The notes under the pieces: generated by a model
Databases searched by the model: none
What the model was told of the DNA's origin: nothing
The model's input: the letters and a program-made list of their open reading frames with translations, nothing else
Position numbers and translations under genes: made by a program
In this document: in pieces, positions 1 through 7,018 of the stretch
How positions within the stretch are numbered: position 1 is the first letter of the stretch
Layout: each line of letters starts with the position of its first letter
Assembly (NCBI GenBank): GCA_946885645.1
Contig: CAMPGU010000129.1
Coordinates: 1 to 10,876, forward strand
DNA from: an uncultured Haloferula sp.
GTDB taxonomy: Bacteria; Verrucomicrobiota; Verrucomicrobiae; Verrucomicrobiales; Akkermansiaceae
Direction of reading: 5' to 3'
Length of the DNA stretch: 10,876 bases

Positions 1-1
1 A

Positions 2-3000
2 ACCACCACGGTCAATGGAGGTCTGATCGGGATCGGCGCGGTCGCCAGCTTGGGCGCGACCCCGGCCCTGAATCTCGATGGAGGCGGCATCCAGTGGTCG
101 GCGGAGGCGGATATCTCCGCACTGCCGGTTACCTTCGGCCCGGCCGGGGCCACCTTCGATACCAATGGAGTCGCGGTGTCCCTCGCTTCTTCCGTCGGCA
201 ATTCCGGCACCGGTCCGCTGGTGAAGGCGGGAGCAGGTGTCCTAACCTTGGGAGGCAGCAACCTCTACTCGGGCGGAACGACCGTGAGCGGCGGCAAGCT
301 GATTGCCGCCAATACAACCGGTTCGGCCACGGGGTCGGGGCCGGTCACGGTGCAAACGGGCGCCGGCATCGGCGGTACCGGCACCATCGCGGGAACGGTC
401 ACCGTGGAGTCGGAGGCCAGTATCGCACCGGGGGCAGGCGTCGGCACCCTCACCGTCGGGGGTCTGGATCTGGACTTCGGCAGCACCCTCGCAATCGAGT
501 TCGGGACGGGCAATGACCAGATTGCGGTATCCACCTCAGGGGCTCTGACCATCGACGGCGGTGCGGTGACCCTGCTTCAGGATGGCACCGTCAATCCCTT
601 CGCCGCCGTCGGCACCTACAATCTCATCGCTTACAGCGGCGCCATCGGCGGTGCCGGTGCCTCATCGCTCTCCGTGGCCAATCCTCAGCCCGGGTTCAGC
701 TACAATTTCGGTACCTCCGGCGGCTTCGTCACCCTCACCATCGGCACCTCCGGCGTCGTGCGGAATTGGCTTACAGACGGCGACGGTTCCTGGATCAACA
801 ACACCAACTGGAACGGCACTTTCCCCAACGCCACCGGTGCCATCGCCAACTTCCACACCGGTCTGAGCGGCCCGGCCACCGTCACCCTGGACGGGTCTAA
901 AACCCTCGGCGGCATCACCTTCCTCAGCCCGCTTCACGGCTACACGATCGCGGCAGGAAGCGGCGGCTCCCTGATCCTGAACAACGGCGCGAGCCAGGCC
1001 TCGATCCTCGACAGCGCGGGGACCCACACCATCTCCGCCCCGGTCACCCTCACCTCGGACACGGTGGTCAATACCGCCGCGGCCGAGGACGGCATGATCC
1101 TCAGCGGAGCCGTAAGCGGGAATGGCTCCCTGACCAAGACCGGGCCCGGCAGCTTGGACTTGCTGGCCACCAACAGTTTCCTCGGAGACCTCACGCTATC
1201 GGGGGGCACCACGACCTTCGTCAATGGCGGCCTGGGTGCGGGCGACCTTTCACTTGCCTCTTCGACCCTGGTGTGGGCTCCCGGCAATACCGAGGATATC
1301 TCCAACCGCGTCGTGAGCTTCACCTCCGGAACCATCGGATTCGACGTCGATACCAACGACGTCGTCCTCGCGAACACGGTGGGCAACTTCGGCGTCGCTG
1401 ACTTCGTGAAATCGGGGGCCGGCAAGCTGACCCTCGCCGCGGACGCCGACTTTCTCGGCTTGACCACCATTGCCGAGGGCACCTTGCAACTCGGCAACGG
1501 CGGCACGACGGGAGCACTCCAGGGAGACATCGTGAACAACGGAGAACTCCGGATCTCCCGAAGCGGCGATATCCTCTTCACTTCCCTCGTCAGCGGTACC
1601 GGCTCCCTCGTCCATGATGGCCCGGGGAACCTCCAAGTGGTCGCCTCGAACACCTTTACCGGAACGACCACGATCAACGCCGGCTCGATCGCCCTTTTCA
1701 ACGGGCTGGGCCTCCAGGGCAGCACCCTGCTCTATAATGACGGCGGCGGCACTCTCGACTTCGACCTGAGCGGCGCGGTGACTCTCGGTGCCCTGGAAGG
1801 AAACAAGGACCTGACCCTTACCAATATCGTTCCCGGTCCGGTAGCGCTAACGGTGGGTGCCAACGGGGCCGACACGATTTACACGGGCGTCCTTTCCGGC
1901 GACGGCTCCCTGACCAAAACAGGCGCCGGCGTCATGACCCTCGGCGCAGTCCACACCTACACCGGGGCCACCGCCGTCAATGGCGGCACGCTCGAACTCC
2001 CCTCCGGGAGCATCACCACGACCAGCGCCAACGTCGGCGTAGGCGGGCAACTGCTCGTCACCGGCGGCAGCCTGACCTCCAGCGCCTTCTCCACCTATCA
2101 GAGCGGAGGAGTGGCCATCCAGCTCGAGTCCGGCTCGATCGCCTTCAACGGCGGCGTGCAGTCCTCCCAGAACGACGGGTCGGTTGCCTTGATCAACGGC
2201 GGCAACTTCTCCGCCCTCGACCTGATCATCCGCCGCACCCGCAACTACGGCACGGGTGTCGATCCCAGTGCCACGGTGGGAACCGAGGGCATCGTGGTAA
2301 ACCCCGGCGGCACCGCCACCATCGCCAACACCTTCCAGGTCGGTACCGGCAACTCCGGTGCCGGTGCCTTGGTCAACGGCGGCGACATGAGCGTGGCCGG
2401 CGTGGTGACCGTGGGCAACACGACCAACACCCGCTGGTCGGTCTTCGAAGTCCGCGGCGGCACCTTCACGGCGAGCGAAGCCACCGAGGGCCTGCTTCTC
2501 AGCCCGCATGCCACGACGGCGAACCGTGCGCAATTCCTCGTCAGCGGCGGCACCGCCACGGTCGAGCGGATCGGTTTCGGCACGGCCACGGCCGCCGCAG
2601 GTACCGGGCGGGTCACGGTCAATGCGGGCGCGCTCTACGTGGGTGCCGGCGGCCTGGTGCAGGACGCTCCCGTCTTCACCAGCGAAGTTCAATTGCTCGG
2701 CGGAACCTTGGCGGCCAAGGCCAACTGGTCTTCCTCGCTGCCGGTGACCACGGCCAATCTGTTCATCATCCAGACCGCGGACGCTTCCTCCGTCCCCTTC
2801 GACATCACGCTCTCCGGGGCGGTCGGCGGTAGCGGCTCGCTGCTCAAAACCGGGGGCGGCACCCTCACCTTGGGCGGCAGCAATTCATACACGGGAAATA
2901 CCGGGATCGAAGCCGGCACCCTGGTAGTCGATACCGCCACCCTGAGCGACACGGGCAATGTGGAGATCAGCACCGGAGCCACGCTCAATCTACCCCACGG

Positions 3001-3592
3001 CCAGATCGACACCGTCGCCGCCTTCCTCGTCGATGGGGTCCCGCAGGGCAGCGGCACCTTCACCGCCACCACTCATCCGGGTCTCATCACCGGCAGCGGC
3101 TCGATCCTGGTCGATCAATCCGATCCGTTTTCCGACTGGATGGCAAATTTCCCCACCCTCACCGGTCCGGATGCGGAAAAAAGCGCCGATCCCGACCAAG
3201 ATGGCATGACCAACTTCGAGGAATTCGCATTCGACGGCGAAGCCGACAGCGGCATCGCCAGCGGCAAGATCCGCTCGCGGATTCAGACCGTCGGAGACGA
3301 GCAGGCTCTGGTCCTCACCCTGCCGGTGCGCAATGACGCCGCATTCGACGCCGTTCCGGGTCCCGGCCAGGATGCCACCATCGACAGCGTCGTTTACGCC
3401 ATCCAAGGTAGCAACGACCTGGACAACTTCGACCAAGGGGTCACCGAAATCCCGGCGGACACCACCGGCCTGCCAACCCTCAGAGACGGCTGGACCTACC
3501 GCGCCTTCCGCCTGGACGGCGCGATCGGCGGTGCCAGCACCCGCGGCCCCAAGGGATTCATCATCGCAACCGCGACTGAGGAAGCACCGTAA
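2..3592 (+). CDS. PATR-repeat (autotransporter-associated beta-strand) surface protein, 5'-truncated
   Basis: The reading frame is open from the left edge to a TAA at 3590-3592 (1196 codons visible), so the start and any signal peptide lie outside the window; the TTG at 50 is internal. The protein is rich in Gly, Thr, Ser, Ala and Val, as in extended beta-helices. Six PATR-type repeats are listed separately. After the first repeat, about 317-760 resembles the usual module that closes a PATR domain (GGTGTIAG, then IAPG, then GTLTVGGLDL). A new module opens at about 764 with a W-x-DGDGSW...NW...PN...A-x-F pattern, so at least two PATR domains are joined. The C-terminus (3122-3589) has an Asp-rich loop at 3188-3223 (D1, D3, D5, N9, E12) and then about 120 residues of beta-rich sequence. 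I see no outer-membrane barrel, PEP-CTERM motif or LPXTG, so the attachment route is unknown. An extracellular adhesive or structural role is inferred only. Confidence 0.88.
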   Translation, partial: TTTVNGGLIGIGAVASLGATPALNLDGGGIQWSAEADISALPVTFGPAGATFDTNGVAVSLASSVGNSGTGPLVKAGAGVLTLGGSNLYSGGTTVSGGKLIAANTTGSATGSGPVTVQTGAGIGGTGTIAGTVTVESEASIAPGAGVGTLTVGGLDLDFGSTLAIEFGTGNDQIAVSTSGALTIDGGAVTLLQDGTVNPFAAVGTYNLIAYSGAIGGAGASSLSVANPQPGFSYNFGTSGGFVTLTIGTSGVVRNWLTDGDGSWINNTNWNGTFPNATGAIANFHTGLSGPATVTLDGSKTLGGITFLSPLHGYTIAAGSGGSLILNNGASQASILDSAGTHTISAPVTLTSDTVVNTAAAEDGMILSGAVSGNGSLTKTGPGSLDLLATNSFLGDLTLSGGTTTFVNGGLGAGDLSLASSTLVWAPGNTEDISNRVVSFTSGTIGFDVDTNDVVLANTVGNFGVADFVKSGAGKLTLAADADFLGLTTIAEGTLQLGNGGTTGALQGDIVNNGELRISRSGDILFTSLVSGTGSLVHDGPGNLQVVASNTFTGTTTINAGSIALFNGLGLQGSTLLYNDGGGTLDFDLSGAVTLGALEGNKDLTLTNIVPGPVALTVGANGADTIYTGVLSGDGSLTKTGAGVMTLGAVHTYTGATAVNGGTLELPSGSITTTSANVGVGGQLLVTGGSLTSSAFSTYQSGGVAIQLESGSIAFNGGVQSSQNDGSVALINGGNFSALDLIIRRTRNYGTGVDPSATVGTEGIVVNPGGTATIANTFQVGTGNSGAGALVNGGDMSVAGVVTVGNTTNTRWSVFEVRGGTFTASEATEGLLLSPHATTANRAQFLVSGGTATVERIGFGTATAAAGTGRVTVNAGALYVGAGGLVQDAPVFTSEVQLLGGTLAAKANWSSSLPVTTANLFIIQTADASSVPFDITLSGAVGGSGSLLKTGGGTLTLGGSNSYTGNTGIEAGTLVVDTATLSDTGNVEISTGATLNLPHGQIDTVAAFLVDGVPQGSGTFTATTHPGLITGSGSILVDQSDPFSDWMANFPTLTGPDAEKSADPDQDGMTNFEEFAFDGEADSGIASGKIRSRIQTVGDEQALVLTLPVRNDAAFDAVPGPGQDATIDSVVYAIQGSNDLDNFDQGVTEIPADTTGLPTLRDGWTYRAFRLDGAIGGASTRGPKGFIIATATEEAP
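206..2932 (+). repeat. Six degenerate PATR (autotransporter-associated beta-strand) repeats
   Basis: Six protein-level repeats of about 34 residues follow the pattern G-x-G-x-L-x-K-x-G-x-G-x-L-x-L, then N-x-[YF]-x-G, then T-x-[IV]-x-x-G-x-L. They lie at about 206-310, 1118-1219, 1391-1495, 1595-1699, 1898-1999 and 2828-2932. Copies 1, 5 and 6 are closest to consensus (for example LVKAGAGVLTLGGSN in copy 1 and LLKTGGGTLTLGGSN in copy 6). Copies 2 to 4 have drifted, with KTGPGSLDL, KSGAGKLTL and HDGPGNLQV at the core. The DNA itself is not tandemly identical, so these are old duplications rather than recent expansion. Confidence 0.85.
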
Positions 3593-3617
3593 AGCAACGC
3601 GGCTCTGAAAAAACAGG

Positions 3618-3651
3618 GGGCGGTTCGGGCAAAATGCCTGACCGCCCTTTT
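3618..3651. terminator. Bidirectional rho-independent terminator between convergent genes
   Basis: GGGCGGT (3618-3624) pairs with ACCGCCC (3641-3647), and GGCA (3628-3631) pairs with TGCC (3635-3638) around an AAA loop, leaving a small internal loop. Four T residues follow on the plus strand (3648-3651), and six A residues at 3608-3613 give a T6 tract for minus-strand transcription. It sits 25 bp past the stop of the PATR protein gene and just past the stop of the carbonic anhydrase gene, so it can serve both. Confidence 0.85.
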
Positions 3652-3655
3652 CGCG

Positions 3656-4270
3656 TCACCCGTGGTCGGCCGGCGAGTCCGCGTCGATCGGATCGGCCAA
3701 AGGGCTGATCCGTCCCGTGTCCAGCCGGTAGATCCAGCTATGGATGGAAACCGGCTGGCCGCGTTCCCACGCATCCTCGATGATCGTGGTGCGAGCCACG
3801 TTATCGGCGTTCTTCAACACGTTCAGCTCGCAGAGCCGGTCCACCGCCGCCTCGTGCCCCAGGCCCGTGAGCTCGTGCTCGTTGCGCCGGGCGGTGTTGC
3901 GGATGTGGCGCAGCCAGTTGTCCACCACGCCGTGCCGCTGGTTCTCCAGAGCCGCCCTGACGCCGCCGCAGCCGTAGTGGCCCACCACCATCACGTGCTT
4001 CACCTTCAGCACGTCCACGGCGAACTGGAGCACGGAGAGCAGGTTGAAATCCGTCTGCACCACCACGTTTGCCACGTTCCGGTGTACGAAGACCTCGCCT
4101 GGTGCCAGCCCGGTAATCTGGTTGGCGGGCACGCGGCTGTCCGAACAGCCGATCCACAGGTATTCCGGGCTCTGCTGGTTGGCCAGCCGCTTGAAGAAAT
4201 CCGGATCCGCCGCCACTTGCGACGCGGCCCAGATGCGGTTGTTTTCCAAGAGATGGGAAAGTGTGTCCAT
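3656..4270 (-). CDS. can: Beta-class carbonic anhydrase, type II (bicarbonate-regulated) residue pattern
   Basis: This 204-residue protein is predicted to interconvert CO2 and bicarbonate in the cytoplasm using zinc. Counting from the ATG at 4268-4270, the zinc ligands fall at Cys42, Asp44 (CSDSR), His98 and Cys101 (HYGCGG), which are the positions I recall for E. coli Can. The Asp44-Arg46 pair is also kept. Trp39, Gly41, Arg64 and Tyr181, which form the non-catalytic bicarbonate site in the E. coli and Haemophilus enzymes, are all present at those numbers. A TTG at 4283-4285 would add five residues and has a GAGG close by, but the ATG gives exact family numbering; no clear Shine-Dalgarno precedes it. 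The gene stands alone, divergent from rarA and convergent with the PATR gene. No transporter such as SulP lies beside it, so a general bicarbonate-supply role is the simplest reading. Confidence 0.95.
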   Translation of the reverse strand: MDTLSHLLENNRIWAASQVAADPDFFKRLANQQSPEYLWIGCSDSRVPANQITGLAPGEVFVHRNVANVVVQTDFNLLSVLQFAVDVLKVKHVMVVGHYGCGGVRAALENQRHGVVDNWLRHIRNTARRNEHELTGLGHEAAVDRLCELNVLKNADNVARTTIIEDAWERGQPVSIHSWIYRLDTGRISPLADPIDADSPADHG

Positions 4271-4274
4271 GAGC

Positions 4275-4337
4275 GCGGGAATCAAGCCTCGCCCGGCAGC
4301 TCTTGTCCACTGCTTCCCGCGGGCATCCCGGCGGGAA
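4275..4337. promoter_or_regulatory. Triplicated GCGGGAA element with strong inverted repeat in the can/rarA divergent region
   Basis: GCGGGAA occurs at 4275-4281 and 4331-4337, and its complement TTCCCGC at 4314-4320. The last two form a hairpin: TTCCCGC, GGG (4321-4323), loop CAT, CCC (4327-4329), one unpaired G, GCGGGAA. That is ten base pairs with one bulge. No T tract follows on either strand, so it does not look like a terminator. Its place between two divergent genes fits an operator, or a hairpin in the carbonic anhydrase leader. No regulator is identified, so function is inference. Confidence 0.35.
4281..4309 (-). promoter_or_regulatory. can: Weak candidate promoter for the carbonic anhydrase gene
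   Basis: On the minus strand TGGACA (4309-4304, five of six matches to TTGACA) is followed after 17 bp by CTTGAT (4286-4281, three of six matches to TATAAT). Transcription would begin only a few bases before the ATG at 4270. The -10 match is poor, and the site overlaps one GCGGGAA copy. Confidence 0.18.
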
Positions 4338-4369
4338 AAGCTCCCCGTTGAAGCGCCCGGTTCTTCCGC

Positions 4370-4397
4370 TTGTCCCTCCCCGCTCCCGTCCTAAACT
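4370..4397 (+). promoter_or_regulatory. rarA: Weak candidate sigma-70-like promoter for rarA
   Basis: TTGTCC (4370-4375) and TAAACT (4392-4397) each match the -35 and -10 consensus at four of six positions, with a 16-bp spacer. The expected transcription start is near 4404, the first base of the rarA GTG codon, which would make a leaderless or almost leaderless message. This agrees with the lack of a good Shine-Dalgarno there, but the match is too weak to be firm. Confidence 0.25.
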
Positions 4398-4403
4398 GGA
4401 CCC

Positions 4404-5768
4404 GTGCCCGATCTTTTCGATGTCCCGCCTTCCTCATCCCCAGGTGGACAGCCCCGCCGCGATGGCGAGCCGCTGGCCTCCCGCATGCGGCCGCGGACGC
4501 TGGATGAAATCGCAGGCCAGCAGCACATTCTCGGGGCGGGAAAGCTGCTCCGCCGCGCGATCGAGGCCGACAGCTTCGCCTCGCTGATTTTCTACGGCCC
4601 GCCCGGCACCGGGAAAACAACCCTCGCCAGCGTCATCGCCCGCTCCACCGGCTCGCGTTTCGAGGCTCTCAACGGCGTGGAGTCGAATGTCGCCGAAATC
4701 CGCGCGAAGATCGAGCAAGCCCGCACCTGGCGTGATCTGCGCAATGAAACGACGATCCTTTTCATCGACGAGATCCACCGTTTCAACAAGGCGCAGCAGG
4801 ACGTACTGCTCCCGCATATCGAGCGGGGCACGGTCCGTTTCATCGGAGCGACCACCCACAATCCCTATTTTTACGTCAATTCGCCACTGGTCTCCCGCTC
4901 GCAGATCTTCCAGCTCGAGGCCATCGCCACGGAGGACATGCTGCCGGTGCTACGCCGCGCGCTCGACGATCCGGAGCGCGGCTTCGGCGGAAAGAATGTC
5001 GAGGCGGATCCCTCCGCTCTCGAGCACCTCGCCGTGATGTCCGACGGCGACGTGCGGAAGGCCCTCACCTCCCTCGAACTCGCCGTTGTCACCACCCCGC
5101 CGGATGAGGACGGCACCATCCGCCTGACCCTCGCCGTCGCGGAGGAATCCATCCAGCGGAAAGCCATCGTCTATGATGCGGACGGCGACGCCCACTACGA
5201 CACCGCCTCCGCCTTCATCAAATCCATCCGCGGCTCCGATCCCGATGCCGCGCTCTATTGGCTGGCGAAGATGCTGCACGCCGGCGAAGACCCGCGCTTT
5301 ATCGCCCGCCGGCTGGTGATCTCGGCGAGCGAGGATATCGGGCTTGCCGATTCGAATGCTCTCCGGGTGGCCGTGGATGCCCAGCAGGCCTTCGAGTTCA
5401 TCGGCATGCCGGAGGGTCGCATTCCCCTCGCCCACGCCACCGTCTATCTCGCCACCGCGCCGAAGTCGAACACCGCCTACATGGCGCTCGGGGAAGCGAT
5501 GGCCGATGTCGAGAAGGGCCGCACGCTGGCCGTCCCGGAGCATCTCCGCACGAAGACCCGCAAGAAGCTCGCCGCTGCCAGCGGCACGGATGCTGAGAAG
5601 ATGAAATACCTCTACGCCCACGACTATGAGGGCGGCTATGTCCCGCAGGCCTACCTACCGGAAGGGCGGGTTTACTACCACCCCGGGGAGAACGGGCTGG
5701 AGAAACGCATCAAGGAGCGGATGGATTACTTCCGGCAGATGCTCGCGAAGACGAACCCGGGATCTTGA
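4404..5768 (+). CDS. rarA: Replication-associated recombination protein RarA (MgsA), AAA+ ATPase
   Basis: This 454-residue protein is close to the usual RarA length (E. coli about 447). RarA is a tetrameric ATPase that acts with SSB at stalled replication forks and gaps. The N-terminal block EPLASRMRP...GQQHILG (residues 22-44) is typical. Walker A GPPGTGKT lies at 65-72, Walker B ILFIDE at 118-123 followed by the family signature HRFNKAQQD, sensor 1 GATTHNP at 148-154, the arginine-finger region SPLVSR at 160-165, and the sensor 2 motif GDVRKAL at about 215-221. The C-terminal part carries the MgsA tetramerisation region and ends in the usual YLPEG...YY-P-x-x-x-G-x-E pattern. The start is the GTG at 4404; only GGA lies just upstream as a possible ribosome site. 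The first residues, MPDLFD, carry a short DLF that could be a sliding-clamp contact, which is inference. It ends 21 bp from the convergent cyclase gene with no clear terminator between them. Confidence 0.96.
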   Translation: MPDLFDVPPSSSPGGQPRRDGEPLASRMRPRTLDEIAGQQHILGAGKLLRRAIEADSFASLIFYGPPGTGKTTLASVIARSTGSRFEALNGVESNVAEIRAKIEQARTWRDLRNETTILFIDEIHRFNKAQQDVLLPHIERGTVRFIGATTHNPYFYVNSPLVSRSQIFQLEAIATEDMLPVLRRALDDPERGFGGKNVEADPSALEHLAVMSDGDVRKALTSLELAVVTTPPDEDGTIRLTLAVAEESIQRKAIVYDADGDAHYDTASAFIKSIRGSDPDAALYWLAKMLHAGEDPRFIARRLVISASEDIGLADSNALRVAVDAQQAFEFIGMPEGRIPLAHATVYLATAPKSNTAYMALGEAMADVEKGRTLAVPEHLRTKTRKKLAAASGTDAEKMKYLYAHDYEGGYVPQAYLPEGRVYYHPGENGLEKRIKERMDYFRQMLAKTNPGS

Positions 5769-5789
5769 GAGCGTTCACCGCGGGTGCCG

Positions 5790-6962
5790 CTATTTCGGCA
5801 CCGGCCTCGCTCGGTCCAGGACCGCCTGTTTTTCCCGCAGTGTGTCCAGACATGCGTCCACCAGCCCTTCATCAAGCGCATGGACATCTTGCCCGATGCC
5901 TGCATCCCGCAAAAGCAACACCGTCAGCTCGCCGCCCAGGTGCTCGCGGAATTCTTCGAGACCTGCGTGTACCAACCGCCGGCCATTGACGTCCCGGAGG
6001 TCCAGAGCATCGTGCCAGAGCGGCAGCCTGAGACCGGATATGACATCCAGCACCCGCTCCGCCACGCAGTCCCTCAGCAGCCCGCAGCGGGCGGAATAGA
6101 GGGTATCCAGAGCCGCTCCGATAGCGACCGCGTGCGCATGGCTCACCGCGAAGCCGCTCAACTGCTCCAGCTTATGGGCGGACCAGTGGCCGAAGTCCAA
6201 GGGCCTGCTGCTCCCGGTCTCGAAAGGATCGCCGCCCTGGGAAATGTGGGTCGCGTGCAGCAGCGCCGAGCGTTCCACACATTCCTCCAGCGCCTCCGGC
6301 TTGAGCGCCGCCAGATCGTCCACCTTGGCCTCGATCCAGCGGAAAAATTCCCCGTCCTTCACCAGCGAAACCTTCACCGCCTCCACGAGGCCGGCACGGC
6401 AGGTCTCCTCGTCCTGGCTCTGCAGGAAGTCAAAATCATTGATCACCGCGAAGGGTACGGCGAAGGCCCCGATCCAGTTCTTCTTCCCGAAGCCGTTGAT
6501 CGCGCACTTCACCCCTACGCCGCTATCGTCCTGTGAAAGCGTGGTGGTGGGGAAACGCACCAGCCGAACCCCGCGATGGGCGGTGGCCGCGGCATAGCCC
6601 GCGGCATCGAGGAACGCCCCGCCGCCAATGACGAGGATGTAGGAATGGCGGTCGATGTGCTCGCGGTCGATCGTTTCCCAGATCCGGCGGACCAGCAGAT
6701 CGTCCGCCTTCACCGCCTCCCCGCCCGGCCATACATGCAGGCCCCGCCAATCGAAGCCGAGGTCGGCGAAATACGTTTCAATCTTCCGCGCCAGGTCCGG
6801 CCAGGCGTTCACGACGCTTTCTTCCACCGCCACGAGGACCCGGCGCCCCCCTCCTTCCGCCAGAATTTCACCCAAAAGCGCGTTGCCGGGGCCGAAGGCA
6901 TCACGGGTGAAACAAATGCGGTGCTTGAAGGTGACGGGGATTTGGAAATCGTGGCGCGGCAT
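5790..6962 (-). CDS. eboD: EboD-like sugar-phosphate cyclase (dehydroquinate synthase superfamily)
   Basis: This 390-residue protein has the dehydroquinate-synthase fold signatures: NAD-binding GGGAFLD (residues 113-119), PTTTLSQDDSGVGVK (138-152), GKKN (159-162) and metal ligands Glu194, His259 and His275. Such enzymes use NAD and zinc or a similar metal to cyclise sugar phosphates. Several features differ from true AroB: DSGVGVKCAIN replaces DSSVGGKTAVN, LDFGHWSAHKLE replaces LN-x-GHT-x-GHA-x-E, and SHAHAVAIG replaces HGEAVAIG. From memory, the phrases GYAAATAHRGVRLVR and GGDPFETGSSRPLDFGHW match EboD of the ebo cluster, whose substrate is unknown. The ATG at 6960-6962 fits homologue N-termini. 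A TTG at 7002-7004 has a good AGGAAG ribosome site five bases away and would add 14 residues, leaving 14 bp to the divergent Nudix gene. No eboA, B, C, E or F lies in the window. The superfamily is sure; EboD membership is less so. Confidence 0.75.
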   Translation of the reverse strand: MPRHDFQIPVTFKHRICFTRDAFGPGNALLGEILAEGGGRRVLVAVEESVVNAWPDLARKIETYFADLGFDWRGLHVWPGGEAVKADDLLVRRIWETIDREHIDRHSYILVIGGGAFLDAAGYAAATAHRGVRLVRFPTTTLSQDDSGVGVKCAINGFGKKNWIGAFAVPFAVINDFDFLQSQDEETCRAGLVEAVKVSLVKDGEFFRWIEAKVDDLAALKPEALEECVERSALLHATHISQGGDPFETGSSRPLDFGHWSAHKLEQLSGFAVSHAHAVAIGAALDTLYSARCGLLRDCVAERVLDVISGLRLPLWHDALDLRDVNGRRLVHAGLEEFREHLGGELTVLLLRDAGIGQDVHALDEGLVDACLDTLREKQAVLDRARPVPK

Positions 6963-7018
6963 CGTTTCGGCGGAAAAGGTGCCCTTGATACGCCCGTTAG
7001 CCAATCATTCTTCCTGCT

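Noticed and set aside
940..2692. Long minus-strand frames (940-1725 and 1847-2692) inside the PATR gene
   Set aside because: They are antisense to repeats with clear PATR consensus, and their translations are low-complexity without family signatures.
4271..4285. TTG start for the carbonic anhydrase
   Set aside because: It adds five residues not needed by the family; the ATG at 4268-4270 gives exact correspondence with E. coli zinc-ligand numbering.
3662..4351. Plus-strand frame opposite the carbonic anhydrase gene
   Set aside because: The minus strand encodes all zinc ligands and the complete family pattern; the plus frame is an antisense artefact.
5769..5789. Small hairpin CACC-GCG-GGTG (5776-5786) between rarA and the cyclase as a terminator
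   Set aside because: Only four base pairs and no T tract on either strand.
5784..6536. Plus-strand 250-residue frame opposite the cyclase gene
   Set aside because: The minus strand carries the NAD and metal motifs of the cyclase; the plus translation matches nothing I recognise.
5790..6962. Calling the cyclase 3-dehydroquinate synthase AroB
   Set aside because: The AroB patterns DSSVGGKTAVN and LN-x-GHT-x-GHA are replaced, and overall phrases fit EboD-like proteins better.
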